From Magnetococcales bacterium DCbin2 (GTDB taxonomy: Bacteria > Pseudomonadota > Magnetococcia > Magnetococcales > UBA8363), in NCBI GenBank assembly GCA_002753615.1, contig PEAO01000005.1, positions 1 through 60,614 on the forward strand: a stretch of DNA of 60,614 bases, in the 5' to 3' direction. The notes beneath the pieces were generated by a model that was not told the DNA's origin, searched no databases, and was given only the letters and a program-made list of their open reading frames with translations. The first letter of the stretch is position 1. Every line of letters begins with the position of its first letter. Both the position numbers and the translations under genes were made by a program. Positions 36,340-44,397 of this stretch are shown piece by piece.

Positions 36340-37554
36340 TCAACCAACCGCCACACTGGTGGGAAAAAATCGATCCCGCACCCTTCGGCGGGTTTCTCGA
36401 TCCAATTCGAGAACCTCCGCCAAAGATCCCGGCTTTAACGCGCCATCGACGTGCGCCAAAGACCATTCAATCAACGCAGGAATCTGAGTGAATCCGATCA
36501 TACCTTCCAAAAAAGCAGCCACGGCAACTTCATTGGCCGCATTCAAAACCGCCGGTGCCCCACCACCCTGAGCCAGGGCTTCATAAGCCAAACCCAGACA
36601 AGGAAACGCACCGGGATCCGGTGGCCCAAAAAAACTCAAAGAACCCATCCCCACCAAATCCAAAGGCTCCACTTCCGTCGCCATCCGTCCCGGCCAAGCC
36701 AACGCAACCGCGATAGGGGTTCGCATATCCGGCACCCCAAGTTGCGCCAATACCGAACCGTCCCGATAAGATACCATAGAATGGATGATGCTCTCAGGAT
36801 GCACGACAACATCAATCTGCTCTGGGGGAATCCCAAACAAAAAATAGGCCTCAATCACCTCCAAACCTTTGTTCATGATCGTCGCCGAGTCAATGGAAAT
36901 CTTTTTCCCCATAGCCCAGTTGGGATGCGCCAACGCCTGTTCGGCGGTCACCCCACGTAACGCCTCCAGATCCCACCCCCGAAACGGGCCTCCCGATGCC
37001 GTCAGAATCAAGTGATCAATCTTGTCCCGGTTTGCCATGACCAATCCGCGGGAATTCTGCGATGAACCATTATACAACACCTGAAAAATGGCACTGTGTT
37101 CCGAATCGACCGGCAGCAACGCCACACCCGCCTGAGAGATTTCACGCATAAAAATCTCTCCCGCCATCACCAGGGATTCCTTATTGGCTAAAGCGATATC
37201 TTTGCCGGCACGAATGGCCGCCAACCCAGGCTCCAAACCCGCCGCACCAACGATGGCCGACACCACCAGATCAGCCGAACTCCAGCCAGCAGCCGCCACA
37301 ACCCCTTCCACACCCACCGCCATTTCAACATCCACACCCGACAAAGCCTCTTTGAGTGCCCCATACACCGAATGGTCTTGAATGGCGACAAATTCAGGCC
37401 GAAAATGCCGAACCTGCCGCGCCAGCAACCCCACGTTTTTCCCCGCAGCCAACGCCACAACCCGAAAACGGTCCGGGTGACGATAGACCACATCCAACGT
37501 ATTGACCCCAATGGAACCGGTAGAACCCAAAAGAGAAATATTTTTCACAGACAA
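36340..37554 (-). CDS. dxr: 1-deoxy-D-xylulose 5-phosphate reductoisomerase
   Basis: DXR makes MEP, the first committed step of the non-mevalonate isoprenoid pathway, using NADPH and a divalent metal. The 404-residue product opens with SLLGSTGSIGVNTLDV (NADPH loop), then ALANKESLVMAGEIF and VDSEHSAIFQ, with metal ligands Asp and Glu. TASGGPFRGW, AMGKKISIDSATIMNKGLE and HPESIIHSMVSYRDGS complete the signature set. Isoprenoids feed UppS, encoded upstream. The ATG lies 12 nt after palindromic repeat B, which separates dxr from cdsA. rseP follows 2 nt later. Confidence 0.97.
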   Translation of the reverse strand: MSVKNISLLGSTGSIGVNTLDVVYRHPDRFRVVALAAGKNVGLLARQVRHFRPEFVAIQDHSVYGALKEALSGVDVEMAVGVEGVVAAAGWSSADLVVSAIVGAAGLEPGLAAIRAGKDIALANKESLVMAGEIFMREISQAGVALLPVDSEHSAIFQVLYNGSSQNSRGLVMANRDKIDHLILTASGGPFRGWDLEALRGVTAEQALAHPNWAMGKKISIDSATIMNKGLEVIEAYFLFGIPPEQIDVVVHPESIIHSMVSYRDGSVLAQLGVPDMRTPIAVALAWPGRMATEVEPLDLVGMGSLSFFGPPDPGAFPCLGLAYEALAQGGGAPAVLNAANEVAVAAFLEGMIGFTQIPALIEWSLAHVDGALKPGSLAEVLELDRETRRRVRDRFFPTSVAVG

Positions 37555-37566
37555 TGGCCGACACTC

Positions 37567-37879
37567 CTAGGGCGTTGACATTCGATAACTTGTTACCACC
37601 CCTCTGGAAAATTATTAAAAGAAAAAAGGGGTCTGGGGGATTGCCCCCAGGGTTTTGACTTTGCTTTTGAATCTAAATAAAAAGGTTTCCATGTTCCGCT
37701 TTTGACTCTTTTTTCGATATTTGAACAAAAAGGTTTCCAGCTTTAGGCTTTTGATTTAAAGTCAAAAACGAAGACAAAACCGAAAACTGAAGCTTTTTAT
37801 TTAAAATCAAAACCCTGGGGGCAATCCCCCAGACCCCTTTTTTATTTTAATAATTTTACTTAATGTCAACACGCCCTAG
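37567..37879. repeat. Palindromic repeat, copy B (MITE-like)
   Basis: This 313-bp element fills the cdsA-dxr gap. Its outermost ends are inverted repeats: CTAGGGCG-TTGACATT on the left and, read on the other strand, CTAGGGCGTGTTGACATT on the right. Inner 48-bp arms at 37611-37658 and 37807-37854 match at 47 positions and each contains the CTGGGGGATTGCCCCCAG hairpin. The core holds TTTCCATGTTCCGCTTTTGA and a related TTTCCAGCTTTAGGCTTTTG module, followed by AACTGAAGCTTTTTATTTAA. The left arm differs from that of copy A at one position. Confidence 0.9.
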
Positions 37880-37890
37880 GGACGGACCAC

Positions 37891-38673
37891 TCAAACACGG
37901 ATGAGCAGATACAATACCGGTGCGGCAAACAATAAACTGTCCAAACGATCCAACAATCCTCCATGCCCTGGGATCAATCGACCCGAATCCTTAATCCCCG
38001 CTTCACGCTTGACCATGGACTCCGCCAAATCTCCCATCTGCCCGGCCAACGAGAGTATCAATCCATACCCGATCATCTGAATCCAAGACCCAGGCAACGA
38101 AAACCATGCCACGGCCAGAGCGGCACCCGCAACCCCAAACAGCAACCCGCCGAAAAATCCCGCTACCGTCTTGTTAGGACTGATCTGCGCGGCAAACCTT
38201 CGCCGTCCCAGCCACTTCCCAAAGAACAGGGCACCACTATCCGTCCCCCACATTACAAAAAGAAGCAATATTACCCAACGCCCTTCACCAAGCTGGTGCA
38301 TCTCCAACAGCAAGACCAACGGAAGGGTACAATAAACAACACCAGTCAACCGGCCCCCCACCCAGCCCGTAACCTTTTGCCCCTCCCGATAACGATACAT
38401 TGAAAAAAAGAACCATATCATCAAAAAGACGGCCATCAACAACGCCGTCGGGAGATAAAACCCTAAAAGTGCGTTGGCCAACAACACCCAAGCCATGAAC
38501 ACGCTAACCGCAAGGTCCACCCAGGAATCATCGGCCAACATCCTGTGCCATTCGTACAAAAGAATACCGCTGACCGGCAACAACAGCAGGAAAAACCATT
38601 CCGAAGGAGCGTGAAGCAACAGCAACAACAGTGGCGGGATCAAAACAACCGATGAGAGGATCCGGCGCAGCAT
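37891..38673 (-). CDS. cdsA: Phosphatidate cytidylyltransferase
   Basis: CdsA makes CDP-diacylglycerol, the branch point of phospholipid synthesis. The 260-residue product is an integral membrane protein with about eight helices. Near the C-terminus it carries the family signature MVKREAGIKDSGRLIPGHGG followed by LLDRLDSLL, and the TDSGALFFGKWLGRRRF segment before it. The open frame runs 56 codons further upstream through uppS. The ATG at 38673, 10 nt after the uppS stop, gives the normal start. The palindromic repeat B begins 11 nt after the cdsA stop. Confidence 0.96.
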   Translation of the reverse strand: MLRRILSSVVLIPPLLLLLLHAPSEWFFLLLLPVSGILLYEWHRMLADDSWVDLAVSVFMAWVLLANALLGFYLPTALLMAVFLMIWFFFSMYRYREGQKVTGWVGGRLTGVVYCTLPLVLLLEMHQLGEGRWVILLLFVMWGTDSGALFFGKWLGRRRFAAQISPNKTVAGFFGGLLFGVAGAALAVAWFSLPGSWIQMIGYGLILSLAGQMGDLAESMVKREAGIKDSGRLIPGHGGLLDRLDSLLFAAPVLYLLIRV

Positions 38674-38683
38674 GAACGTACTT

Positions 38684-39403
38684 CTACGCCGACGCGCCGA
38701 ACCGGCGTTCTCTGCGACCAAATTCCTCGATGGCCGTTCGCAAATGCTTGGCATCAAACTCCGGCCAAAAAATAGGGAGAAACACCATCTCGGAATAAGC
38801 AAGCTGCCACAGTAAAAAATTGCTGACCCGCTGTTCCCCACCCGTGCGAATCAAAAGATCGGGATCATCCATACCCGCAGTCGTCAAACGCCGTGACACC
38901 GTGGTTTCATCGATGTCCTCAATCTGCAACTGCCCTCCCACAACCTCCCGAGAAATCTGAATCGCCGCATCCACCAACTCCTGACGACCACCGTAGTTCA
39001 GGGCAAGATTGAACAATAACCGGCTGTTATGAGACGTTTGTTGTTCCAATTCACGCACAAGATCCTGAATATTCTGCGGCAACCTAGCAATCCGCCCCAA
39101 TGCCTGAAATCGGACCCCCTCCTTGACCAGTTCATCCATCTCCTTACGCAGGTGAATCGCCAAAAGGTTCATGAGGGCCGAAACCTCCTCCTGCGGACGA
39201 TTCCAGTTTTCCGCCGAAAAAGTATAAAGAGTCAACACGGGTATCCCAAAATCAAGGCAAGCCTCCACCGTCCGGCGAACCGCCTTGACCCCCTGGCGAT
39301 GCCCTTCAAACTTTGGCAAAAATCTTGCCTTAGCCCAGCGTCGATTGCCATCCATGACGATGGCAACATGGCGGGGCGTTTTTTCAAACGACGCTTGTGT
39401 CAT
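38684..39403 (-). CDS. uppS: Undecaprenyl diphosphate synthase
   Basis: UppS adds eight isoprene units in cis to farnesyl diphosphate, giving the carrier lipid for peptidoglycan and O-antigen. The 239-residue product has the catalytic HVAIVMDGNRRWAKAR, GHRQGVKAV, TLYTFSAENWNRP and the C-terminal PDLLIRTGGEQRVSNFLLWQ. The ATG at 39403 (MTQASFEKTPRH) is preferred, with GGGAACG upstream. A TTG five codons earlier is also open. The order frr-uppS-cdsA is widely conserved. Confidence 0.97.
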   Translation of the reverse strand: MTQASFEKTPRHVAIVMDGNRRWAKARFLPKFEGHRQGVKAVRRTVEACLDFGIPVLTLYTFSAENWNRPQEEVSALMNLLAIHLRKEMDELVKEGVRFQALGRIARLPQNIQDLVRELEQQTSHNSRLLFNLALNYGGRQELVDAAIQISREVVGGQLQIEDIDETTVSRRLTTAGMDDPDLLIRTGGEQRVSNFLLWQLAYSEMVFLPIFWPEFDAKHLRTAIEEFGRRERRFGASA

Positions 39404-39423
39404 TGGTGCCGTTCCCAATCCAT

Positions 39424-39981
39424 TTAAACCTGCATGATATCCGCTTCTTTTTGGGCCACCGCGCCATCGACATCCTTGATAAAGTGGTCGGTCCGGTCTT
39501 GAATCTTCTTTTCCAACTGCCGCAATTCATCCAAAGATATTTTTTTCCCTTTTTCCATCTTTTTGGCCTGGTCCATACTATCCCGGCGGATATTGCGCAT
39601 GGCGACCTTACCCTGCTCACCAAGCTTATGAAGCACCTTGACCAACTCCTTGCGTCGCTCCTCCGTCAACTCCGGCAAAGGAACCCGGATCATTTCCCCA
39701 TCATTCATGGGATTCAGCCCCAAATCCGATTCCATAATCGCTTTTTCTATCGCCTTCGTCGTACTTTTATCCCAAGGTTGCACGGTGATCAGCCGCGCTT
39801 CCGGGACGTTGATAGCCGCCAACTGGTTCAATGGCGTGGGTGTCCCATAAGCCTCAACCAAGATATGTTCTAAAAGCGATGTCGAGGCCCTCCCCGTGCG
39901 AATCCCGGATAACTCCTCCCGCAACGCACCGACTGCCTTCTTCATCCGTGCATCCATCGACTGCAAAAATGGCTCAACCAT
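39424..39981 (-). CDS. frr: Ribosome recycling factor
   Basis: RRF splits post-termination ribosomes together with EF-G. The 185-residue product (exactly the usual length) shows ELSGIRTGRASTSLLEHI, EARLITVQPWDKS, GEMIRVPLPELTEERRKEL and GKVAMRNIRRD. The ATG at 39981 with AGGGG before it is preferred. An ATG two codons earlier is open. The start overlaps the pyrH end by 8 nt. Confidence 0.97.
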   Translation of the reverse strand: MVEPFLQSMDARMKKAVGALREELSGIRTGRASTSLLEHILVEAYGTPTPLNQLAAINVPEARLITVQPWDKSTTKAIEKAIMESDLGLNPMNDGEMIRVPLPELTEERRKELVKVLHKLGEQGKVAMRNIRRDSMDQAKKMEKGKKISLDELRQLEKKIQDRTDHFIKDVDGAVAQKEADIMQV

Positions 39982-40696
39982 TATCATCCCCTATCCATGT
40001 ATAAAGCCCTTCCTCACGAATAATTTTCGTAAGTGCTTCCGGCTGAAAGATGGAAAAAACCAGAATGGGAATTTGGTTATCCCGGCAAAGTGTTATCGCC
40101 GTCATGTCCATCACCCCCAACCGCTGATTCCACACATCATCGTAGGAAAGCCTGTCCAACCTTCGGGCTTGGGGATTACGAACCGGGTCATCGGTGTAAA
40201 CCCCATCCACCTTGGTGGCCTTCATGAGACAGGTTGCCCCAATTTCTGCCGCCCGGAGAGATGCCGCCGTATCGGTGGTAAAAAAGGGATTACCCGTTCC
40301 CGCCGCAAAAATAACGACACGGCCTTGCTCAAGGTGCTTCACGGCCCCGTTTCGCGTATAGAGTTCGGCGACCTGGGGCATAAAAATGGCCGACTGGACC
40401 CGTGCCTCCACCCCCTGACGCTCGAAAGCACTCTGCAACGCCAAAGAATTGATCACCGTCGCCAACATCCCCATATGGTCCGCCGTTGTCCGCTCCATCC
40501 CCTTGGAACTGCCGGCCAGGCCTCGAAAAATATTCCCCCCCCCAACGACAATGGCCACCTGCACCCCTTGGGCACACACCGCCCGGATATCCAGGGCCAA
40601 CCCTTGCAAAAATTCTGGATCGATGGCGTCTCCCCCGCGCATCAACGCCTCCCCAGACATTTTAAGCAAAATTCTGGAAAAATTGTGTTTGGCCAA
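39974..40696 (-). CDS. pyrH: Uridylate kinase
   Basis: Bacterial UMP kinase, an amino-acid-kinase-fold hexamer that phosphorylates UMP. Motifs: RILLKMSGEALM, AIVVGGGNIFRG, AAGTGNPFFTTDTAA, KATKVDGVYTDDP. No ATG fits. The TTG at 40696 is preceded by GAGGA at good distance and gives the family-like start with AKHNFSRILLK. A TTG five codons earlier (40711) would overlap tsf. Neighbours tsf and frr are the classical ones. Confidence 0.95.
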   Translation of the reverse strand: MAKHNFSRILLKMSGEALMRGGDAIDPEFLQGLALDIRAVCAQGVQVAIVVGGGNIFRGLAGSSKGMERTTADHMGMLATVINSLALQSAFERQGVEARVQSAIFMPQVAELYTRNGAVKHLEQGRVVIFAAGTGNPFFTTDTAASLRAAEIGATCLMKATKVDGVYTDDPVRNPQARRLDRLSYDDVWNQRLGVMDMTAITLCRDNQIPILVFSIFQPEALTKIIREEGLYTWIGDDNG

Positions 40697-40707
40697 TGGA
40701 CGTATCC

Positions 40708-41619
40708 TCAACCCTTGGCCGCTTTGGCCACCTCTTCCGCAAAATCATCCTCGCGTTTTTGCAAACCCTCTCCCAGAACATACCGTTTAAATCCAACGAC
40801 CCGAATCTTGGTTTGCATCTGTTTGGCGGTCTGTTCCACCAATTTTCCCACTTTTTGGTCGGGATCCATGATGAATGGCTGTTCCAGAAAACAGTTTTCC
40901 GCATAAAACTTGGACAACCGTCCTTCCACCATTTTATCGATGATATTGTCTGGCTTCCCCGATGCACGGGCCTGCTCGACAAGAATGGACCGCTCCCGCT
41001 CAAGATCCTCTTTGGAAACCGATTCCCGATCCAGATACGGCGGGGCGGAGGCCGCCACATGCATGGCCAACTTGCGCCCCAACTCCATCAATTTTTCATG
41101 ATCACCATCCGAGTCCAACCCCACAAGGACACCAATCTTCCCCTGCATGTGGATATAGCTCGCCACACAACCCCGCGACACTTCCTGACACACCAGTCGG
41201 CGCAGGCTTAAGTTTTCACCAATGGTGGCAATCCGATGGGTCAACTCTTCGCCAACCGTCCGTCCGGTATCGGGATAGGGGCTTGCGGCGAGGGATTCAA
41301 TCTCTTTAATCTTTTTCGTCAGTGCCAGTTGCGCAGCGGTCTCGGCAAAGGCGATAAACTTTTCATTTTTTGCAGCAAAATCCGTTTCCGAATTGACCTC
41401 CAGCAAAACACCCATCGTCGCGTCGGAAACAGCGACCACTTTCCCTTCCGCCGCAACCCTGCCCGCCTTTTTGGCCGCCGAAGCAAGCCCTTTCTTACGC
41501 AGCCAATCCACAGCCGCCTCAAGGTTTCCACCCGTCTCCGCCAGGGCTTTTTTGCAGTCCATCATCCCAACGCCCGTCTTCTCACGAAGATCCTTTACCA
41601 GATTTGCGCTCACTGACAT
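40708..41619 (-). CDS. tsf: Elongation factor Ts
   Basis: EF-Ts exchanges GDP for GTP on EF-Tu. The 303-residue product begins MSVSANLVKDLREKTGVGMM and continues DCKKALAETGGNLEAAVDWLR, with the EF-Tu-contacting VNSETDFAAKN. The open frame extends 20 codons upstream, but AAGGA lies 9 nt before the ATG at 41619 and homologues start there. rpsB ends 92 nt upstream. Confidence 0.97.
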   Translation of the reverse strand: MSVSANLVKDLREKTGVGMMDCKKALAETGGNLEAAVDWLRKKGLASAAKKAGRVAAEGKVVAVSDATMGVLLEVNSETDFAAKNEKFIAFAETAAQLALTKKIKEIESLAASPYPDTGRTVGEELTHRIATIGENLSLRRLVCQEVSRGCVASYIHMQGKIGVLVGLDSDGDHEKLMELGRKLAMHVAASAPPYLDRESVSKEDLERERSILVEQARASGKPDNIIDKMVEGRLSKFYAENCFLEQPFIMDPDQKVGKLVEQTAKQMQTKIRVVGFKRYVLGEGLQKREDDFAEEVAKAAKG

Positions 41620-41711
41620 CTTTACCAATCCTTGATCATGAATATGACAGAAAAATTTGCGGGAATCCGGGTCTCTCATCGAGACCCGGTGTCATCCACA
41701 GTCCTCTAAAG

Positions 41712-42509
41712 TTACAACTGCTCCACCATTTCTTCGTCCTGGTCAGCCTCTTCGATCAATTTGGAGGGTGCCGATGACAAGTGGATGGAGGTATCCTCGT
41801 TCTTTTCGTAGACTGGGTTCTCGCCGCGAATCTGAACGCCGTCGAGAATCGCCTCTCCCATCTTGGTGAGAAAAAGCTTCAAGGAACGGATGGCATCATC
41901 ATTCCCTGGGACAATCCAGTCGATGGTATCGGGGTGGCAATTGGTATCCACCAGGGCGACCACGGGAATCCCCAATTTATTGGCCTCCTTGACGCCAATG
42001 GATTCCTTATTGGTATCCACGACGACGATCAGCCCAGGCAACCGATTCATATCTTTGATGCCACCCAGGGAACGTTCCATCTTCATGCGCGATCTTTCCA
42101 ACCCCTGGACCTCTTTTTTGGTCAAGGCATCGAAAGTTCCATCGGTCTTCATCTTCTCGATGTCTTTCAACCGGCGGATCGACCCTTGGATGGTTTTCCA
42201 GTTGGTCAGCGTCCCACCCAGCCAACGATGATTGACGTAATATTGCCCTGTTTTTTGAGCCACTTCAGAAATCATGTCCACCGATTGGCGTTTGGTCCCG
42301 ACAAACAAAACGACCCCCCCTTTGGCCACCTCATTGCGGACAAAGACATAAGCATCGCGCAGCATACGCACTGTTTGCTGAAGATCGATGATGTGAATGC
42401 CATTACGCGATGAAAAAATATACGGTGCCATTTTTGGATTCCACCGTTTGGTCTGATGACCAAAATGAAACCCAGCGTCCAACAATTCCCTAACGGAAAA
42501 CTTTGCCAC
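41712..42509 (-). CDS. rpsB: 30S ribosomal protein S2
   Basis: A 265-residue ribosomal protein at the junction of 30S head and body. It shows [37 protein letters not shown] and [15 protein letters not shown], then [19 protein letters not shown]. The start codon is GTG with AGGAG spaced correctly, and rpsB often has weak starts linked to autoregulation by S2. An acidic C-terminal extension ([13 protein letters not shown]) is present. It is the first gene of the long run to trx. Confidence 0.97.
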   Translation of the reverse strand: MAKFSVRELLDAGFHFGHQTKRWNPKMAPYIFSSRNGIHIIDLQQTVRMLRDAYVFVRNEVAKGGVVLFVGTKRQSVDMISEVAQKTGQYYVNHRWLGGTLTNWKTIQGSIRRLKDIEKMKTDGTFDALTKKEVQGLERSRMKMERSLGGIKDMNRLPGLIVVVDTNKESIGVKEANKLGIPVVALVDTNCHPDTIDWIVPGNDDAIRSLKLFLTKMGEAILDGVQIRGENPVYEKNEDTSIHLSSAPSKLIEEADQDEEMVEQL

Positions 42510-42656
42510 TATGAATCTCCTGTTTTATTTCGGTTGGTCCACCGACGGGTTGGTTATTTTCCGAAGGTCCAACCCCTTCCCTTACACATGAGGGGGGGCA
42601 CCGGGACCGACAAACACCGCCGTGTGTCGTGTTGTTGACTCCACATAAACCCACGG

Positions 42657-42685
42657 AGTGTAGCCTTTGATCAAAAAATAATCAA
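42657..42685 (-). promoter_or_regulatory. Predicted sigma-70 promoter of rpsB
   Basis: On the minus strand TTGATT (-35) and TACACT (-10) are separated by exactly 17 bp. Transcription would start near 42650, giving an untranslated leader of about 140 nt before the rpsB GTG. The leader contains G/C-rich inverted segments (GGTTGG/CCAACC type near 42535-42580) that could serve S2 autoregulation. The remaining bases to 42850 hold no supported gene. Confidence 0.6.
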
Positions 42686-42850
42686 GCGACAGCCCTTTTT
42701 CTTTTTAAAGTTCATGAACCCATGCATCCCCTTTCCGAACATTTCCCAGGCGTTGAAATAATCCCCCTCGTAGATCATTATGAAGAGGCACGGGACACCA
42801 GCATCCCCTAAGATCGCCTGTTAAACTCTCTGTCCCCTCTGGAGAAACGA

Positions 42851-44191
42851 ATGGTGAACACGATCTCACACGCAGGTATAGATCGAAAAAAAATGGGAAA
42901 TTCCATTTTCCGCCCCCTGCTTCTCATCGGTATTTCGGTCGGGGTCGGACTGTTGGCATCAACACTCCACGCCGACTGGAACGCCACGGTCAAAGAGGCC
43001 TGGGACACCGGCAAAGGGGTTTTGGACAGCACGTCCGCCGCCGGGAAAAAAGCGTTGGATGTCACCGGGGATGTCGCCACTCAAGCGGTCACGACCGCCA
43101 AAGGTTGGATAAGTCCCGAACCCAACGCCGAAGACCGTGAACGCTTTGCCCGCGTTTGGGAGACCACACTCGCCAAACTCGATCAAGCCTTGGAAACCAA
43201 TGACCAGATGCAACAGGCCCCGGAATCCAACATGTTCGGTCCCGACAAGGTTTCCATCCGCAACGATTTCAATGCAATCCTCGACGATCTCCTTTCTATC
43301 CTCGAAGATCCGCGCATCACCGCGCTCATGGATGATATCCGAAAAAATCGCCAGATGATTGCCCAATTGGAAGAATCCATCCTGCGCGACAAGGAGGCGC
43401 AGATCAGTGCCCCTACGCAGCATGTGATCAAAACCACCAAAGAAGGCTATGAAAAAAACATCAAACAATCCCGAAACGGGATCGTCAGTCATCGCCGCAG
43501 CGTGCAACACCAGAAAGAACAACTCCGTTTGCGACTCCAAGAGATCGGTATCACCGTCTCCCCGGATCAGGTCGATGTCCTGTTGGTGCGGGTCGATTCG
43601 GAAAACATACTGCAAATGGCCGCCGTCTTCGCCATTCTCAAGCAGATTACACAACAATTGATGGTCTTGACGCAAGAATCACAGGAAAGTCTACAGGCGG
43701 CGCGGCGGTATTATGGGATGCACATGGTCTTGCTGGAGAGTGTGGTTCACATGCAAAAAAAATATATCGACCAAGTTGAGAACCATTTCATGGCAGGCAT
43801 CTCGCGGATCACCGACGAAACCTCACAACTGACCGCCGAAACCCAGCGCAGTCTGCAATCTGCTTCCCAACCCCAACATCGCCACAGCTACGAACAAAAT
43901 CTGGAAGCCCAACGCCTGACACTGAAGACCGCGCGTGTGTATCTACAGGATTTAAATGCGCAACGGCAGAAGGTCGAACAGGCTATGACCCGGACCCTGA
44001 AAGACCTGGGCGTCGCAAAAAACACCTACGCCACCGTCCGCATCAGCAGCCAGCTCATGGATTTGCTACAGTCCAGCCAACAAAATTTTGATGCCATCAT
44101 GGGTTTGCAAGTTCCCGATATCATCCCCTTTGAAAATCTGGAAATGCAGAAAAAATACGAGGAAATATCGACACGTCTCTCCGAAGGATAG
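42851..44191 (+). CDS. Exported coiled-coil hypothetical protein
   Basis: A 446-residue protein I do not recognise. A signal peptide or anchor lies at about residues 15-41 (IFRPLLLIGISVGVGLLAST, then HADWN). A repetitive Ala/Gly/Thr segment follows (VLDSTSAAGKKALDVTGDVA). The rest is almost wholly helical and charged, with long heptad stretches (RRSVQHQKEQLRLRLQEI, TLKTARVYLQDLNAQR). It is probably a periplasmic or membrane-tethered rod. GGAG precedes the ATG by 8 nt, and a second ATG at codon 15 begins the hydrophobic part directly. It is divergent from rpsB and is followed 11 nt after its stop by repeat copy C. Confidence 0.68.
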   Translation: MVNTISHAGIDRKKMGNSIFRPLLLIGISVGVGLLASTLHADWNATVKEAWDTGKGVLDSTSAAGKKALDVTGDVATQAVTTAKGWISPEPNAEDRERFARVWETTLAKLDQALETNDQMQQAPESNMFGPDKVSIRNDFNAILDDLLSILEDPRITALMDDIRKNRQMIAQLEESILRDKEAQISAPTQHVIKTTKEGYEKNIKQSRNGIVSHRRSVQHQKEQLRLRLQEIGITVSPDQVDVLLVRVDSENILQMAAVFAILKQITQQLMVLTQESQESLQAARRYYGMHMVLLESVVHMQKKYIDQVENHFMAGISRITDETSQLTAETQRSLQSASQPQHRHSYEQNLEAQRLTLKTARVYLQDLNAQRQKVEQAMTRTLKDLGVAKNTYATVRISSQLMDLLQSSQQNFDAIMGLQVPDIIPFENLEMQKKYEEISTRLSEG

Positions 44192-44202
44192 ACACAAACC
44201 CA

Positions 44203-44395
44203 CGATTGCGGGGGTCTGGGGGTGGGAATCATCCCAATGCCATGAACTTAGGATATGATACCCTTTGGAAAAAAAATCAAGTCAAAAACGAAAACTGAAT
44301 CTTTATATTTTTGAATGTAAACAAAAACATTTCCAGCTTTAGGCTTTTGATTTAAAGTCAAAACCCTGGGGAAAGAATTCCCCGCCCCCGTCTCT
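44203..44395 (+). repeat. Palindromic repeat family, copy C (degenerate) with 3'-end motif
   Basis: It starts 11 nt after the preceding stop with CGATTGCGGGGGTCTGGGGG, then AATCATCCC and TGCCATGAACTT. The middle (from about 44280) carries the same AT-rich modules as copy B: AACTGAATCTTTATATTTTT, TTTCCAGCTTTAGGCTTTTG and GATTTAAAGTCAAAACCC. The right hairpin is CTGGGGAAAGAATTCCCC. The end abuts the stop of the AT-rich membrane-protein gene. The left arm is decayed. Its opening motif is inverted relative to the one at 46911-46932. Confidence 0.75.
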
Positions 44396-44397
44396 TA

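Noticed and set aside
42690-42812. Short frame ending near 42812 with coding-like acidic residues
   Set aside because: Only about 30 codons from its ATG, no ribosome site, and it lies in the rpsB/coiled-coil divergent space.
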